Source: Leucocoprinus leucothites (taxonomy: Eukaryota; Basidiomycota; Agaricomycetes; Agaricales; Agaricaceae). From it: a stretch of DNA of 64,000 nt. Under the pieces are notes generated by a model that worked only from the letters and a program-made list of their open reading frames with translations, had not been told where the DNA came from and ran no database searches. Below, piece by piece: positions 1 through 12,004 of the stretch; the first letter of the stretch is position 1, and every line of letters begins with the position of its first letter. The stretch is taken from positions 1,178,001 to 1,242,000 of the forward strand of contig JAACJO010000009.1 of NCBI GenBank assembly GCA_013368445.1. Direction: 5' to 3'. The position numbers were made by a program, and so were the translations under genes.

Positions 1-1257
1 AGTATCCTCCCTTTGGCGCGAAGTCGTATTCTCCACTCCCTCCTTGTGGACCTATTTTCGCTGGTCACCTGAAGACTTGGAAACGGAAACAGGATCTCCT
101 AGCATTTTACGCTACTATCTCAAAAACTCTGGAACCCTCTCTATCCACCTCGAGCTTCACTTCTTCGGCGTTACACCGGAGGATGGGAGTCTTTTTCACC
201 CTTCAGTGGACGAAGAACTGCTCGAGAACATGTCAAAAATCAAAACACTCCTGCTTCATCAGCCACCGGCTATATGGGATGGATGCTTGAGCAAACTGAC
301 AACCCTCGTCAACTTAGTCCTCGATCGCGAAGACTTGCCCTCCCTAAGTCATCAAGGCGACGTCCGTCTGGACCAATGTCCTTCTCTTCGGCGTCTCTCT
401 CTCTCCAATCCATCGAAGCATACAGTCCTGACACCAGGTCCCACTATCGAATCCCTTCTAATTTAACCACCTTACATCTTTTTTCCATGAATTTCGATTC
501 TGCTCTCCAGATCTTGGATTGTTGTCGAGATCTTGTCGAACTCTCATTGACCAACCTATGGGAGTCGGATATCGAGGAGCTCGACAGCACTTTGGTTCAA
601 TCCTGGTGTGGAGGGTCAGGCCTAGTCTTCAAACAACTGGAAATGTTCGAGTGGGAGTCCCCCCGAGATTTCGAATTTGCGTGGGATTGGGTAGATCTCT
701 TTCTCAATGAAGTGCATATGCCAGCGTTGCGGACGCTAATACTCTCAAAGGAGGACATGGGTCGGGCTTCTGAGAGGTATTTTCTCGACAGACACGCCCC
801 GACCATATCGACATTACGCCTTGAACTTTTCGACAACATCTCAAAGGCAACCTATGCCAAATTCTTTGCGTTAGATTCACCACTAGAATGTGTAACATTG
901 CTGAACTACGGGAAGGAAGTCCTTACTAGTGTAGCTGCGATGCTCACAGCGGATAACATCACCAATCCCAGTCGACGACATCCATTGCCGGCGCCGAGGT
1001 TGAAATCGCTGGCACTGACTGGCAGGTCTATGGAACTTCTTGGACAAACAAAGCTTAAACCGTCACAGTATGAGTCCCTCATATCAATGCTGGAGCAAAG
1101 ACTGGCAGTGGGAGGTGGCACTTTTCATCTCGAGTTCTCGTATTTGGTTCCGGACTGGACAGATGGGGTACAGGAGAGGCTGATAAGCTTGGTGAAAAGA
1201 GGTGTTAAGCTAGATATTGTTGAGGATGGTTATCGCGTTGGCTGGTTGGAGTCGTAA
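1..1257 (+). pseudogene. F-box/LRR-like protein, 5'-truncated by the window and frameshifted
   Basis: Paralogue of the intact gene at 25602-27125; the two proteins align through blocks such as YLKNSGTL.IHLEL, LFHP.VD.EL, DVRLDQCPSLRRL, VHMPALRTL, SMLEQRL and LISLVKRGVKL. Homology already covers the first bases, so the F-box N-terminus lies outside the window. The frame running from 44 (stop at 466) carries the homology up to about position 440, then it switches to the frame ending at 1257; the paralogue is continuous there. This looks like a small deletion, not an intron: the candidate GT..AG pair near 439-510 would remove sequence conserved in the paralogue. The gene is therefore probably broken, or there is a base error near 440. 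F-box proteins generally act as substrate adaptors of SCF ubiquitin ligases; the substrate is unknown. Confidence 0.7.
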
Positions 1258-2393
1258 TAACCCTTGTAAGGCGCTTGATTCAAAAATCCAGGAAAATAAA
1301 TGCCAGCACGGATTGATTGCGATCAATCGCCTGTGTTTTGAAGTTCTCACCCCCTCGATGAGTCCCACAACTTTTCATCACTGAAGTTATGCATACAATT
1401 ATACACTACCAATTTCGTCTGTTTACCAGAGAACCGTCGCTTCCAACCGCCGAAGATTCCATTGCTTCAAATGTCTCACAGATTCTAGTGCCAACGTCGA
1501 TATTCTTCTCATAAAGTCATAGGTCGTGTTATATCACCGGAGATCTTGCTGCTTTGGGTGACCACAAACATATTGAATACGTGTGTGCAGTGTTTCAAAT
1601 CGCCGGTGCACAACTGTGCCTTGTTTGAGAAAAAATGGAGCCCACTGCTATCCGCGACAAATCTCAAGTAAGCGATGGGTTGAGACAAACTGAACTGACA
1701 CGCAAAGATCTGAAGAAGTTGATTGATCAGCACTTCAAAAGTGACCTCTTCGGCAAGTCTGCTTCTTCAAGTTGGGTCTTGTTCGAGGAGGGATAGACAA
1801 TACACCTAAGCTTACTATCTCTGCACATGGCTTGCGGGTAATAACAGCTCGCCGAGGTCAGCCCCGTAATCGCTATATCCTAGAAATACAGTTATAATTC
1901 ACTGTCAAGAGCGCAATTCAATAGACTAATCGATGTTCAGGACTACATTCAATACATGAGTGGCAAAAGGCTCACTAGTACCTCTACGAATGTACAATGG
2001 CGTGTACATCTCGAGTTACTACAAGGTGGGCCCACGGGTCTATTTTTGGAGGCCTCGACTTGGCTGGCTCGCGACCACAGCACTGTCTTGTCAAAACCTG
2101 GCCTGACAGACACACATTCCACCTGACGCATCAAAAAGACCATCAGTGCAATATTTGGAGTGTTCGGAGTGCTGGACCATTCCCAGACGGTTCGCGAGAT
2201 TTTGCCCGTAGTATTGCATGATGTATGCCCTGATACGTCTCAGAAAAGAATCGTTAACGAGGAGACATGAGCAAACATACCGTGGCACTCATGCTTCCCA
2301 GCTCAGGGAGGACTTGTAGCAAGCAATCATCCTGCCCTGAGAAGATTCAGGTAAGGTGAGAATATGGTTGGCCAACATTACTACACACTCAAC
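1258..2393. other. Intergenic, no supported gene
   Basis: Contains only short open frames. The best is a 53-codon plus-strand frame starting at 1635, rich in charged residues, with no recognisable domain or splice partner. It separates the 3' end of the F-box gene from the 3' end of the minus-strand seven-helix gene, so it is a convergent interval and needs no promoter. Confidence 0.4.
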
Positions 2394-3797
2394 TCATATT
2401 GAATGGGATTGTACGGTGGTAAAGACCACCTCTCGAGTCTCACGGCCTATGCGCATCGTGCTTTCGATATTGCGTGCTTGACGACCAAACCCAACTTGTA
2501 TGATTATCAAAGTTGGCGCGATGGCCTGCAAAAGAATATCAGACTCTATAGCAAGTGACTAACTGAAGAGGTACTAACCACGATCTGAGCTAGGCCTGCA
2601 TCCAAGATAATTAATTTTTTATTGACCTTGGTAAAGGAAATCGGGGCCTAAGCCATTGAACGAATGTTGTAATGAAAACACTTACAGCCATTTTTATTAT
2701 CTCGTCAGTCAGGACATAAAGGGAGTAGATAGCCCCTGACTCGACTCTATTTGAATTGTAAGATCCTGCCGGAGACATGACTGAAATTCGAGGCCCGCAG
2801 CACACACATGATAACCATAGCAGAATAGTATCTTCGTGCTAAGATTGGTCCCAGAGCTTTGCGCGTCTCACGGGCCATCCACCATATGCGGGTCGCTGAC
2901 GAGGAAATCAGTAATGTTGGTATTCAAAGTTACCAAGACCTGGGTTTACCAATGAGTGCGGTGATCACGACATTAAAAGCGAGAGCCATCCACATATAAA
3001 AGTTTCTCCTCTCTTTGAGTAAAGCAGAGGAACTTTGCACGTAGAACACCCCTAGACCTAAGCAACTCAAACAAATTAGCACGACAAAGGCAACACAATG
3101 CGCAACGGCTGACCAAAGGATGCTAAAAGACAAACACAGGGAGCGATGATGATACGGACTGAGCGGGACCAAATCATATAACAACGGTAAATCTGAAAGG
3201 CGTCTCATTATTAGCTTCGAGTTTCATGCGCTCCTTCCGATTCAGGGTACTCACCAAAAGTGCATCCGAAATTAGGCTAGGTCAGACGGAGATTTAGATG
3301 ATGGTTGAATATAATCGAAGAAAATCCTCACTTATTCACAAAATAAATACTATGTCTGACTTTGATTATTAGAAATGGGGTGGTTTGCCCATGTAGGATA
3401 TACCCAAAGATAACGTATAGACTCAAAGCAACATTCATTGTCGAGAATGCAAACATAGTCGCAGCAGAAGTGAGTAAAACCCACCGCGCATTGCCCTTGA
3501 GGTTGTATATCAAAGTATATGCAGCGGTGCAGAAAGTCAAGGAATTGATGCCTTCCGGATAGAATAAGTAAGGACAAGGAGGACGTATGGCAGTTGGCAC
3601 ACCATAAAGAAAGATCTCGAACTGGTCAAAACCTCCGGTTGAGCATCGAGTTTAGGAGAGACACTTTCAAGATGTGGATGATGACGACCTACCATATACC
3701 CCGAAAGCACACCGGCGGGATCGGTGAGTAGAGCCGAGTCGCTAACGATTTTGTGATCTTGGTTATTGACGTTGATTGTGCTACCACCGCAAGGCAT
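2394..3797 (-). CDS. Seven-helix fungal integral membrane protein (paralogue 1)
   Basis: Spliced by hand from about nine exons. Start at 3797 gives a short N-tail that joins FEIFLYG, then by a spliced junction INSLTFCTAAYTLIYNLKG (TM1-2), MFAFSTMNVALSLYVIFGYIL, the exon LISDALL, IYRCYMIWSRSV (family signature after TM3), a helix ending ALIA, TRIWWMARETRKALG, VESGAIYSLYVL, and APTLIIIQVGFG before a polar tail ending QSHSI and a stop at 2394. The YRC..(V/I)W motif, the late ESGA.YS motif and the PTLI..(R/Q)VG(L/F)G motif mark a large Agaricomycete-expanded 7TM family of unknown function. Intron positions match paralogue 2 at 7179-8591, which confirms the splicing. A GPCR-like role would be speculation. 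Confidence 0.75.
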
Positions 3798-5531
3798 TGT
3801 ATTCTTCGAGACGAGATTGCCTGGGAGGTGCTGGCAGTTACCACAATGTGGCCTTGTTTAGCCCTCCAAGGTGCTAATGCACTCTTCACGTTTAACGCTC
3901 AGGTTCGTAACAGCCTGAGTAAGGAGGTATGTGAACCAAGCTGTTAACTCTTGAGTCGATTTATTGATGTTGACATAATATACAAATGCTCTTGGGGCCG
4001 GTGACTGCCGATGAATGCGCTTCATGCGCAACCTGTCATGCGAGGGTTGAATGTAATGATTTCTGTTTCGATGAGTCAGGTACCGAGGTGCCAGTGCCAA
4101 GATTGGGCGTCTGCTGCCTGCAGGGCTAATCCTCTGGCAGAAAAGAGTGGTGGTACGGGTACGACCTGCCGCTATGAAAGGTACCAGAAAGTTTTATCGT
4201 TTCATCGTTTCAGAAGATTCTAGCAAAAAGTCTGAAACGACGATGAACCGAAAAGAACGTAAGCAGCTGTGCAGGACTTGACGAGCTGGAACGGGCCAGC
4301 GACTTTTTGTAAGGAGTGACAGTTACAGAGATTGAGTTATGACTTGTGCATGTGACCTCTCGGGAGAAGGGTCTTCATTGATATTGGTGTCATCATGATT
4401 GTCCGCTGACACGCCAGCAGCCGTCCCTACCTCTTATTCCATTACGATTTACATCCTTTCGGTTTCGACATTCTAGTGGCGGAACCTCCAGTCCTTTATT
4501 CTGCTAGATACCCTCATTTTTATCAACAATCTCATCCCACCGACTCGCTGCGCCAACAAACTCCCTCCGGCTTCCCGATCGAGTCACCCCAAGCGGCCAG
4601 TATCCTCGCGGAACTCATCTTGTTGTCACCCGAACACTACCATTTTTTGTTTTAGCCAGCGCCAAATTATCGTTCAATAAGCCTTTCATCACACTCTCCG
4701 ACCGCCAACTGACTCTTTCCCAGTACTGACACTTCATCATCTAGCCACACGATTGTTGCATAATGACCGCATGAACTTGAAGATATTATTTGAATTGATT
4801 ATAGTGTGTTGTATTATACATAATATTGCGCAGCTACTTGTGTCGAGCAGGCCAGCCAGAACGCAGTGTCACCTCCCATTATGTATCATGAATCTAGGGC
4901 CTAAGATATAAATAGAGTAGACTACCTCTAGAGGTAATCGGCCCGCATTCTCTTTCGGTATCACGGACAAAGAAACTGACCGTGGGTTGCCACCGGATCC
5001 CTTTACCCACGTTCCTTCAAGTACGGTTGTTTGAGTAAAACAAAGATTGCCCTACTAGGGACGATAGTCACAAGAGAAGATTCCATACACAGCTTGCATT
5101 TGTTGAAACGTTGAGGCTCGTCGATATCCGTCCGAGCCTTCTTCGGATCCAGGGGCCTTCTTCAGTGCTGCTGGCTGATCGGGCTAACATCCCACAAGAA
5201 ACATATGCGATGTTCTTATGACTCTTGGACTTGTCCACTCAGAACCTAACCTTGGGTGTCGGCAAACATGATACAAGTGTCTCTTGCCGAGAATATCGGT
5301 CTTCTAATTAAATGATCTACAGCGGCCACTAGCCACAACTCACCAAATCCGTGCCAGCCTGCTCTTTCCGATCACCTGGACTGATATATAAACTACCTCG
5401 ATCAAGATCACTTCAACCAACTGCTTATCACCTACAAAAGTCTTCTCACAGGAGATTGAGCTCGAGCATACCTATTATTTTTCTCAGTCCGCATCTACAG
5501 ACAACCACCAAGTGTCCTTCGAAAAACCAGC
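3798..5531. other. Shared upstream region of the 7TM gene and the reductase
   Basis: About 1.7 kb between two divergently transcribed genes, with no convincing coding frame. Around 4430-4720 the plus strand is pyrimidine-rich. A TATA-like ATATAAATAG lies near 4907 and a second TATA box at 5385. A minus-strand frame at 3858-4100 has no splice partner and no family resemblance. Confidence 0.4.
5385..5392 (+). promoter_or_regulatory. TATA box of the reductase gene
   Basis: TATATAAA, 140 bp upstream of the ATG at 5532. It is followed by a CA-rich leader (CACTTCAACCAACTGC) of the sort seen around fungal transcription starts. The assignment rests on position and sequence only. Confidence 0.5.
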
Positions 5532-7061
5532 ATGCCGATTATCCCCAAGGCACCAGGAGATACAAGGGTTTTAGTCACGGGAGTGAATGGCTACATCGCG
5601 ATATGGGTCGTTCACTATCTCCTAGAACAGGGTTACTTTGTTCGAGGAACAGTCCGATCCGAAGCGAAAGCTACACCCATTCGCGAGCACTTCAAGGAAT
5701 ACCACGAGTCTGGAAAATTTGAAGTCGTGGTGATCCCAGATTCCACACAGGTAAGCTCACCGAATCATCTATTTAATAGGATGATGTTAAATTGAGTTGT
5801 TTTTAGGAGGGCGCCTATGACACGTTTGTTCAAGATCTTGATGCGATCATTCATACCGCCTCTCCTGTTCATGACGAAGCAGGCGAGCCTAGTGGTCAGT
5901 CCAAGCCGAGTTCATTTTATTTTATAACAAAAGCTCAGTATAAATTTCAGAGATCATCAACCCTTCAGTACAGGCTACTCTTTCGATCCTTAAGAGTGCA
6001 TTGGCCCATGGGTATTGCTCAAGGTCCATAGCGATTCTTCTTTGTCACTCACTCTCAAACCTAGACCTAACATCAAGAGGGTTATTTATACCTCTTCAAC
6101 TGGTGCAATCCGACGTTCTGCAGTCGTTGAAGAGTCCGTTCCAATCACAAAGGTCTACACGGAAAAGGACTGGAATTGGGAGTCAGTTGAATTGATCAAG
6201 AAGTTAGGCAAGGATGCAAATCACGCCGACAAGTATCAGTCCTCTAAAGTATACGCCGAGCAAGGTGAGCCGCAACTGCTAGTAACGCGACTCCGAGCTA
6301 TGATGATTGTTGATACTATCCCGTTACATAGCCGCATGGGATTTTGTCAAGGCTCATGAAGCGGAGATTGGCTGGGACCTATGTGTTCTCAACCTAGGAT
6401 TTGTAAGAACAAACTACACTTCACACGTTTTCATTCTAATGAATAAATTTCTCTCTACAGACAATGGGTGTAAGTTACCCTCTCTGCTGACCCGTTCAAC
6501 CACGGAATCAGTCTAATGGATGGACAGCCATTCTTGCAAGATTGGAAGGATCCTGCTTCATTCAACTGGACCTCCAAGTTCTTCTATGACCTCGTCTTCG
6601 ATCATACTCCCAAATCCAAGGATCTCCTAGAGGCATCTCACTCTTCTGTGGACGTTAGGGATGTTGCCATTGCACATGTCCTCGCTATCCAAAAACCAGA
6701 AGCAGGAAACGAGAGAATCCTTCTTGTTGGAGGTACGTCGTTCATGCTACTATAAACACAAGTTGCCTCATATTTGACCCCAAGCTTTCATTGTCACGCA
6801 CGACTGGAGTATGTACTTTGTCTCTTTCACTCACCAGTAATGATCTCACCTAACAAATGACTAGTCGAAGAGGCGAATAGGCTAAAGCCAGATTTTAAGT
6901 TCTCCAAGCTTTCTATCGTCCCCCCTTATCCAGGAATCCGGAAGAACTACAGCGCCTTTTACGATAACACAAAAGCTCGGCAAATCCTGGGTATCAACTT
7001 CCGTGGAACGGAAGACATGACGCGTGGGCTTTTGGAAGATTACATGCGAAAGGGTTGGTAA
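5532..7061 (+). CDS. NAD(P)-dependent epimerase/dihydroflavonol-4-reductase-like oxidoreductase
   Basis: Extended short-chain dehydrogenase/reductase; reduces a carbonyl or acts on a sugar nucleotide or aldehyde, substrate not predictable. Nine exons inferred: 5532-5750, 5807-5894, 5951-6011, 6065-6264, 6332-6402, 6461-6469 (9 nt), 6528-6732, 6785-6808, 6865-7061; the phases join into conserved protein. The N-terminal Rossmann motif TGVNGYIA (TGxxGxxA) lies near residue 16, the YTSS active-site strand near residue 130, and the catalytic YQSSK (YxxxK) near 180. Later come SSVDVRDVAIAHVLAI and a C-terminal helix ending at TAA 7059-7061. No signal peptide, so probably cytosolic. It sits between the two seven-helix paralogues, divergent from one and convergent with the other. 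Confidence 0.88.
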
Positions 7062-7178
7062 AGTCCTAGTGCCGAATGCTATATCAATACAGTATGAATA
7101 CAATGCCACAGAGTGGGATGATGGAATCTTTTTGGAGAACAAGTAGCTTTATAGTTAACGGATGATCTTTCTTACACG

Positions 7179-8591
7179 CTATACCTCTGCTTGTGATATG
7201 ACTTGAAACCCGAGTTGATTGTCGATGGTGGATGCTGTTTTGACGGTATATCTTGAGTCATGGCTTTGCCGTTCTGTCATGATGGGGTGTAGCGGCTCCT
7301 CCTTGGCGTAATCATACGAAGCTGATCTACCCAGACCGACCTGCACGACAATCAGAGTCGGTACTATCCCCTGAAACAATAAACATCCATTCATCAGCTA
7401 TATGCCCAGGAGAAGCGCGTAGATGACTCACGACCACCTGAACAGCCGCGCAGTCCAACACAGCCTATCATTATCGTTAGCATTCAATGTTCCCTGCTAG
7501 TCATCACTCTGCCTTAGGACTTACATTCGCATTGCTATGTTTCTGGAAAGCAAGATTCAGAGCGAGATATATAGTATAAAGTGCACCACATTCAACCCTG
7601 CGCCGGGAAAGGTGAGCTGAAGGAGCAACTCCTCACAAAGGCAAACTCACAAGATTGCAATGGTGACGAGGTAGCGCCTCTTAAGAGATTGGGGTAGCAG
7701 TCCAACATTGTGCCTCGTGAGCTTAGTAATATAAAAGATCTTTCCGGCTGGCAGGGACGATTAGTTGGATTGTCTACTAAGGTGCTCATCAAACGAACCC
7801 GTTAAACCCGTGAGCATCAGATTAAGCACAAGCGTCAACGACAGGTACACCCATCCTCTGGGTACCATCTGCAGAGATGTTCCTTCGAGGGCATAACCGA
7901 TCCCTATCATAGTCTGCTATCAACATCCGACTTGAACGAATAGTCTACGGTCTGTAATTGCGCACCTGTCACGAAGATCAACCCGAAAGATCCAAAACCT
8001 ATGAGCCACCAGCTATGTCCCCATACAACAACACAACGATACAGCAAAAGACCGTGAGCAACAAACCTGTTTAACAACCCCAAGATTCAGATTACCGACG
8101 TCAAAGTGTATGTATAGCTAAAAGATGACTCACGTATTCGTAACAAACATACTATACTTTGGATAAAGGTGCCCAAATTGGAAGATCTCTTTCCCAAGCA
8201 ATGTCGAGAACAGCAGCCAGACCGTATATGTAATGTCAGCCGTCGCAATGGCGAACATCACTATGGATGTCAAGAGCAAAAACCATTGTCGCGACCTGTT
8301 ACACCATACGAGCACGTATATGCTGATTGTGAACAAAATAGCGTAGAGGCCTATTTTGAGCAATGAGCCAACGCATGACCGGAAAAGTTTGGGGTATCCC
8401 ACTGACCATACAAGAATGCCTCGAACTTCATGTCATTGCAAGGTAGCCATTAGCCGAGTGCAGCAGAACGGGGATCAGGGCTGACACGACAGACTTACTA
8501 GCACTGCACCGATATATGGGACCAACAAAACCGGAAATCCAGCGCTCGCCACGCTCTGATCAATGTCCAGTGGTTTAACAGAGGAAGCCAT
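7179..8591 (-). CDS. Seven-helix fungal integral membrane protein (paralogue 2)
   Basis: Start ATG at 8591 gives MASSVKPLDIDQSVASAGF, spliced to FEAFLYG, then LYAILFTISIYVLVW (TM), WFLLLTSIVMFAIATADI (TM), KYSMFVTN, LLLYRCVVVWGHSWWLIGFG (TM with the YRC..VWG signature), LEGTSLQMVPRGWVYLSL (TM), RRYLVTIAIL, VECGALYTIYLALN (TM), CAAVQVV and GIVPTLIVVQVGLG (last TM). The tail is polar and ends with a stop at 7179. Exon boundaries coincide with those of the paralogue at 2394-3797, for example the intron directly after FE(A/I)FLYG. Function unknown; the family is expanded and lineage-specific in mushrooms. The pair probably arose by duplication around the reductase gene. Confidence 0.78.
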
Positions 8592-9453
8592 CTTGTGTGT
8601 CCTTTAATGAGAACAGTGTCCGTAATGTTTTTCAGCAGACGTGCAGCTCTCCCAAGGTAACCCGACCCCAGGTATCGACAGATAACACAAGCTGAAAGGA
8701 TTGACCGCCGAGCACCCAGAATGCAAGAAACAAGGAGTGTGTAGATGAAGACACGAGACTGCAACAAGACAGAAACGGCGGGAAAGAAGTCAAAAACACA
8801 GGTGAGCATGTCAACTCAAACCCACGATCTTATAAGCCCCTCCCCCTTATTTGTTCAAGGAAGATTGAACCTGAAAAAGCGCGGCCCATTGTAATAGCGC
8901 TGTCAAAAACAATGAATTTGGCCCTTAATAGCGATAAATAGTATTATTGACCCCATGACTGTTGATGGTAAAAAGCAGTGAGAGCACAACTATCCGGTGC
9001 ATTCCGTCATCGAGGGCGGTGTGACTACATCCGTTGAATCCCTGAGGCATTAACCCAAGCGTGCAAACGGTACAGGGAAAATATTCCGCAGGAGTTTTCC
9101 AAGGCTATACCGACCCGTTGCATCGCTTTAATATGTGGCGGGATAATGACTCGTTGAAGTGGGGTTTGAGTGAAGAAGGTTGATAAGTGCAGTGGCACTG
9201 TGGTATTACTCTATGGGCTGCCACGCCGCCTTGTTCGTTGTTGTGATCTGTTTGTAGTACATAGTCAACAGTTCACTCCTGTTCACCCCGCCCCCAAGGC
9301 CCAGGCCCTCTTGACAGCCACCTTATCGGCCTTATCTCGTCGTCACCGATCACAAAGTGCATCTCGTAAATTTCCAACAACATATATACAAGGTCATTAC
9401 ATATGATACCGTCGTCATTACCATAACCTGGAGGGATTGTCTCATGCCCAGAG
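8592..9453. other. Intergenic; upstream region of 7TM paralogue 2
   Basis: A minus-strand frame reaches into this interval up to 8809-8814, but it is not in phase with a plausible N-terminus and is rejected as coding. The plus-strand frame 9170-9406 shows no family resemblance. The interval also lies beyond the 3' end of the gamma-glutamyltranspeptidase gene. Confidence 0.35.
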
Positions 9454-12004
9454 CTAGTAGCCTATTGCAACCCCATTCTTCCTAGAATCACTGGCAGCTG
9501 AAGGAAAAAACATATATCAGTGACGTGATAATTTTACAAAGGTGAGATAAACGACGACTCACCATAGAAAATTCCATCTTTCTGCATAACCATGTGGACG
9601 GAAGCTGCAAATCTGTTGATATCGGCGACTAGAGTCGAAACCGAGTTCAAACTAAGTAATCGATTTCGCAAACTGAATTATAGAAAGACGAACTCGTGAG
9701 GTTATGCCCAGCCTGCCGCAAATACTCAAGCGTATATGGAGGATAAATCTCATCCACCTCCACTTCCATCGGCCAAAGTTGATCATGAACACGACCAAAC
9801 TCCACTGCCTCACTCGGATGAAATCCCCAATCGAGATTCAGCAAGACCTGAGCCACAGCAGGGAATATCCGTATTCCACCTGCGCCTCCAATACAAGCAT
9901 AGAACGATCCGTCGGCATTCTCTAGGATAGCTGGCGATGTCGATGATACCGCCATCTTGCCTGGTTCAACAAAGTTATCTGAAGTTTAGTGTCAACGAGG
10001 AATGCTTAATAGGTACGACAGTAAGAATCTAATCTCACAAGGGGAAGGGTACGTGCCAGAGTCGTCCATCACACCCGGCAATGAAAAGTCGTTCATCTCA
10101 TTGTTCAAGAGGATGCCTGTGGCGGTGTCAAGGACTAGAGAGCCAAAGGGATTGTTAACGGTAGATGTCAGCGAGACAGCCATCCCATTGCGGTCAACTA
10201 CGGATGTATGATACTAACTTGGATCAGCTAAACAGTACGGCTAGTTTCGCGTAATGGGATCTTACCGTTCCGTGATCCGTTGGTACGAAGAATTCTGGGT
10301 TATAGTACTCCGGCGGATGGGTTCTATCCTATATGACTGCTTAAACACTCACTCCCTTCTGAAGCTAAAAAAATAGAGGTAGCTCACGTCCGTAATGTTC
10401 CGAAATATCTCGTACGCGTATTCCTTACTTGCCATTCTTGAGAAACGGTTTGCATCCGCACTCGTTCTTGGATCGTATATCTTAGTCCTATTGTCGGATC
10501 AATGGAAGGAAATTCTGCTTTACAGGGAAATAACACCAAACCGTGTAGAAAATGCAAATTTCATCGCTTCTATGATCCGATGTACAGTGACTGGCGTTCT
10601 CTCCGACATATCGTAGTGCTCTAGCACATTGAGCATCTGCACGAGTACTAAACGATCACTTTTAAAATCCTGCATTAATTGAATGAGTAGATGGGACTCA
10701 CAAATTCCTGCCCCTGGAGCATGTGTCGTATATATCTTCCTCCCGCGATAAGACCCCACCAATGCTTTCTCCACTCGAACACGATAATTCTTCAAATCTT
10801 CATGCGACAATATTCCACCATTCCGACGGACCTTCTTGATCACAGAATCAGCAATGGGACCCTGTAAAAAAGAAAGTCAGTTCAAATCTCATCATATTAT
10901 GATGCCTAGATAGGACATTTACCTCGTAAAAGGCTTCCGGGCCTTGTTCCGCGATGATAGACAACGTCCGAGAATAGTTCGTCCTATTAACCCAATCACC
11001 TTCCTTCACCAAAACACCATTAGGCGCAAATAAAGGTTTCCAATCAGGGTGGTTTTCCATCACTTCAGTGTAGACCTGGAAACGACAGCATCCGTTACTA
11101 AAAGCCCCAGCTACGACCCCGCGTGAACGGGGTAACTTGCCAACATACCTGAAGACGTCTTGCCAATTCCTTCTGCACCCGCCATCCAGTGGCAAGCTGC
11201 GCACTAGGCTGGACCAGCTCTTTCCAGGGTAAACTCCCCCACCTTCTATATGCCTCTTTCAATCCACGCAATTCTCCGGGTATTGCGACAGAAAGACCCC
11301 CGTATTGTGCTTTCAGACGGTCGCCATCATACATGGTTTTGTTCGCTAACCCTGGTGCTGTTTCCCTAAAATTCAATGACCACACTTCGGATTCCGAGTT
11401 ATTGCTTGATGGTGGTATACGAACGATCATAAAACCTCCCCCTCCTATTCCTGTGCTAGGGGAAGAAGTAAACAAGGTCAATAAACCAATGAATTGCTGA
11501 GTGTATAAATGGTGCTACTCACGAGAACATATTCACCACCCCGGTACAAAACGTTGTACTAATCGCAGCATCAACAGCATTTCCGCCCTTCTTCAGGACA
11601 TCCACACCCATGCTTGAGCATACTCCGTTCTCTGATGCCACAGCTCCCCTATATGCCTTGACCAGGTATGCTGGGCTCCTGAGATGCCTGATATCTGCGG
11701 GAGAGGTGTCGGGGTAGTCGTGGTAGAATTGCTCAAAGGATTCAACTTCGGGTGCGGAGGTTTCGCCGAGAGAAGCAGACGGAGAGGACGGTAGCGTGCG
11801 TCGAGAGTAGGCAGAAGACCAGTATACGAGCAACACGAGCCCGGCAGCAATGATATGAATAACCACTCTCTCATGTACACTGACTTTCCGCTTCCTCTCC
11901 GTGCCCAGCACTTGCCCTTCTTCTTCGGTCGGCTTCTCCTTCAACGGTAAGATGTACTGCGAGCCCATTTCGGTATCAGCAGAGACAAAGAGTCCTCCAC
12001 GCAA
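9454..12004 (-). CDS. Gamma-glutamyltranspeptidase / glutathione hydrolase
   Basis: Cleaves the gamma-glutamyl bond of glutathione and transfers or hydrolyses the glutamyl group; a type II membrane, vacuolar or surface enzyme. From 12004 there is a basic cytosolic tail, one membrane anchor ([16 protein letters not shown], about residues 47-63), then [52 protein letters not shown] and DLKNYRV. The self-processing site is spliced DHG-T-YHTSVVD: the Thr nucleophile that begins the small subunit is the last codon before an intron near 10265. Then [28 protein letters not shown] and the C-terminus [11 protein letters not shown] with TAG at 9454-9456. All catalytic blocks are present, so the enzyme should be active. 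About 9-10 exons; small exon limits between 10260 and 10700 are the least certain. Confidence 0.9.

Noticed and set aside
439..512. Possible intron (GTCCCA..CTCCAG) in the first F-box gene
   Set aside because: It would remove codons conserved in the intact paralogue (HY.(I/V)P.NL.TL), so a frameshift is the better explanation.
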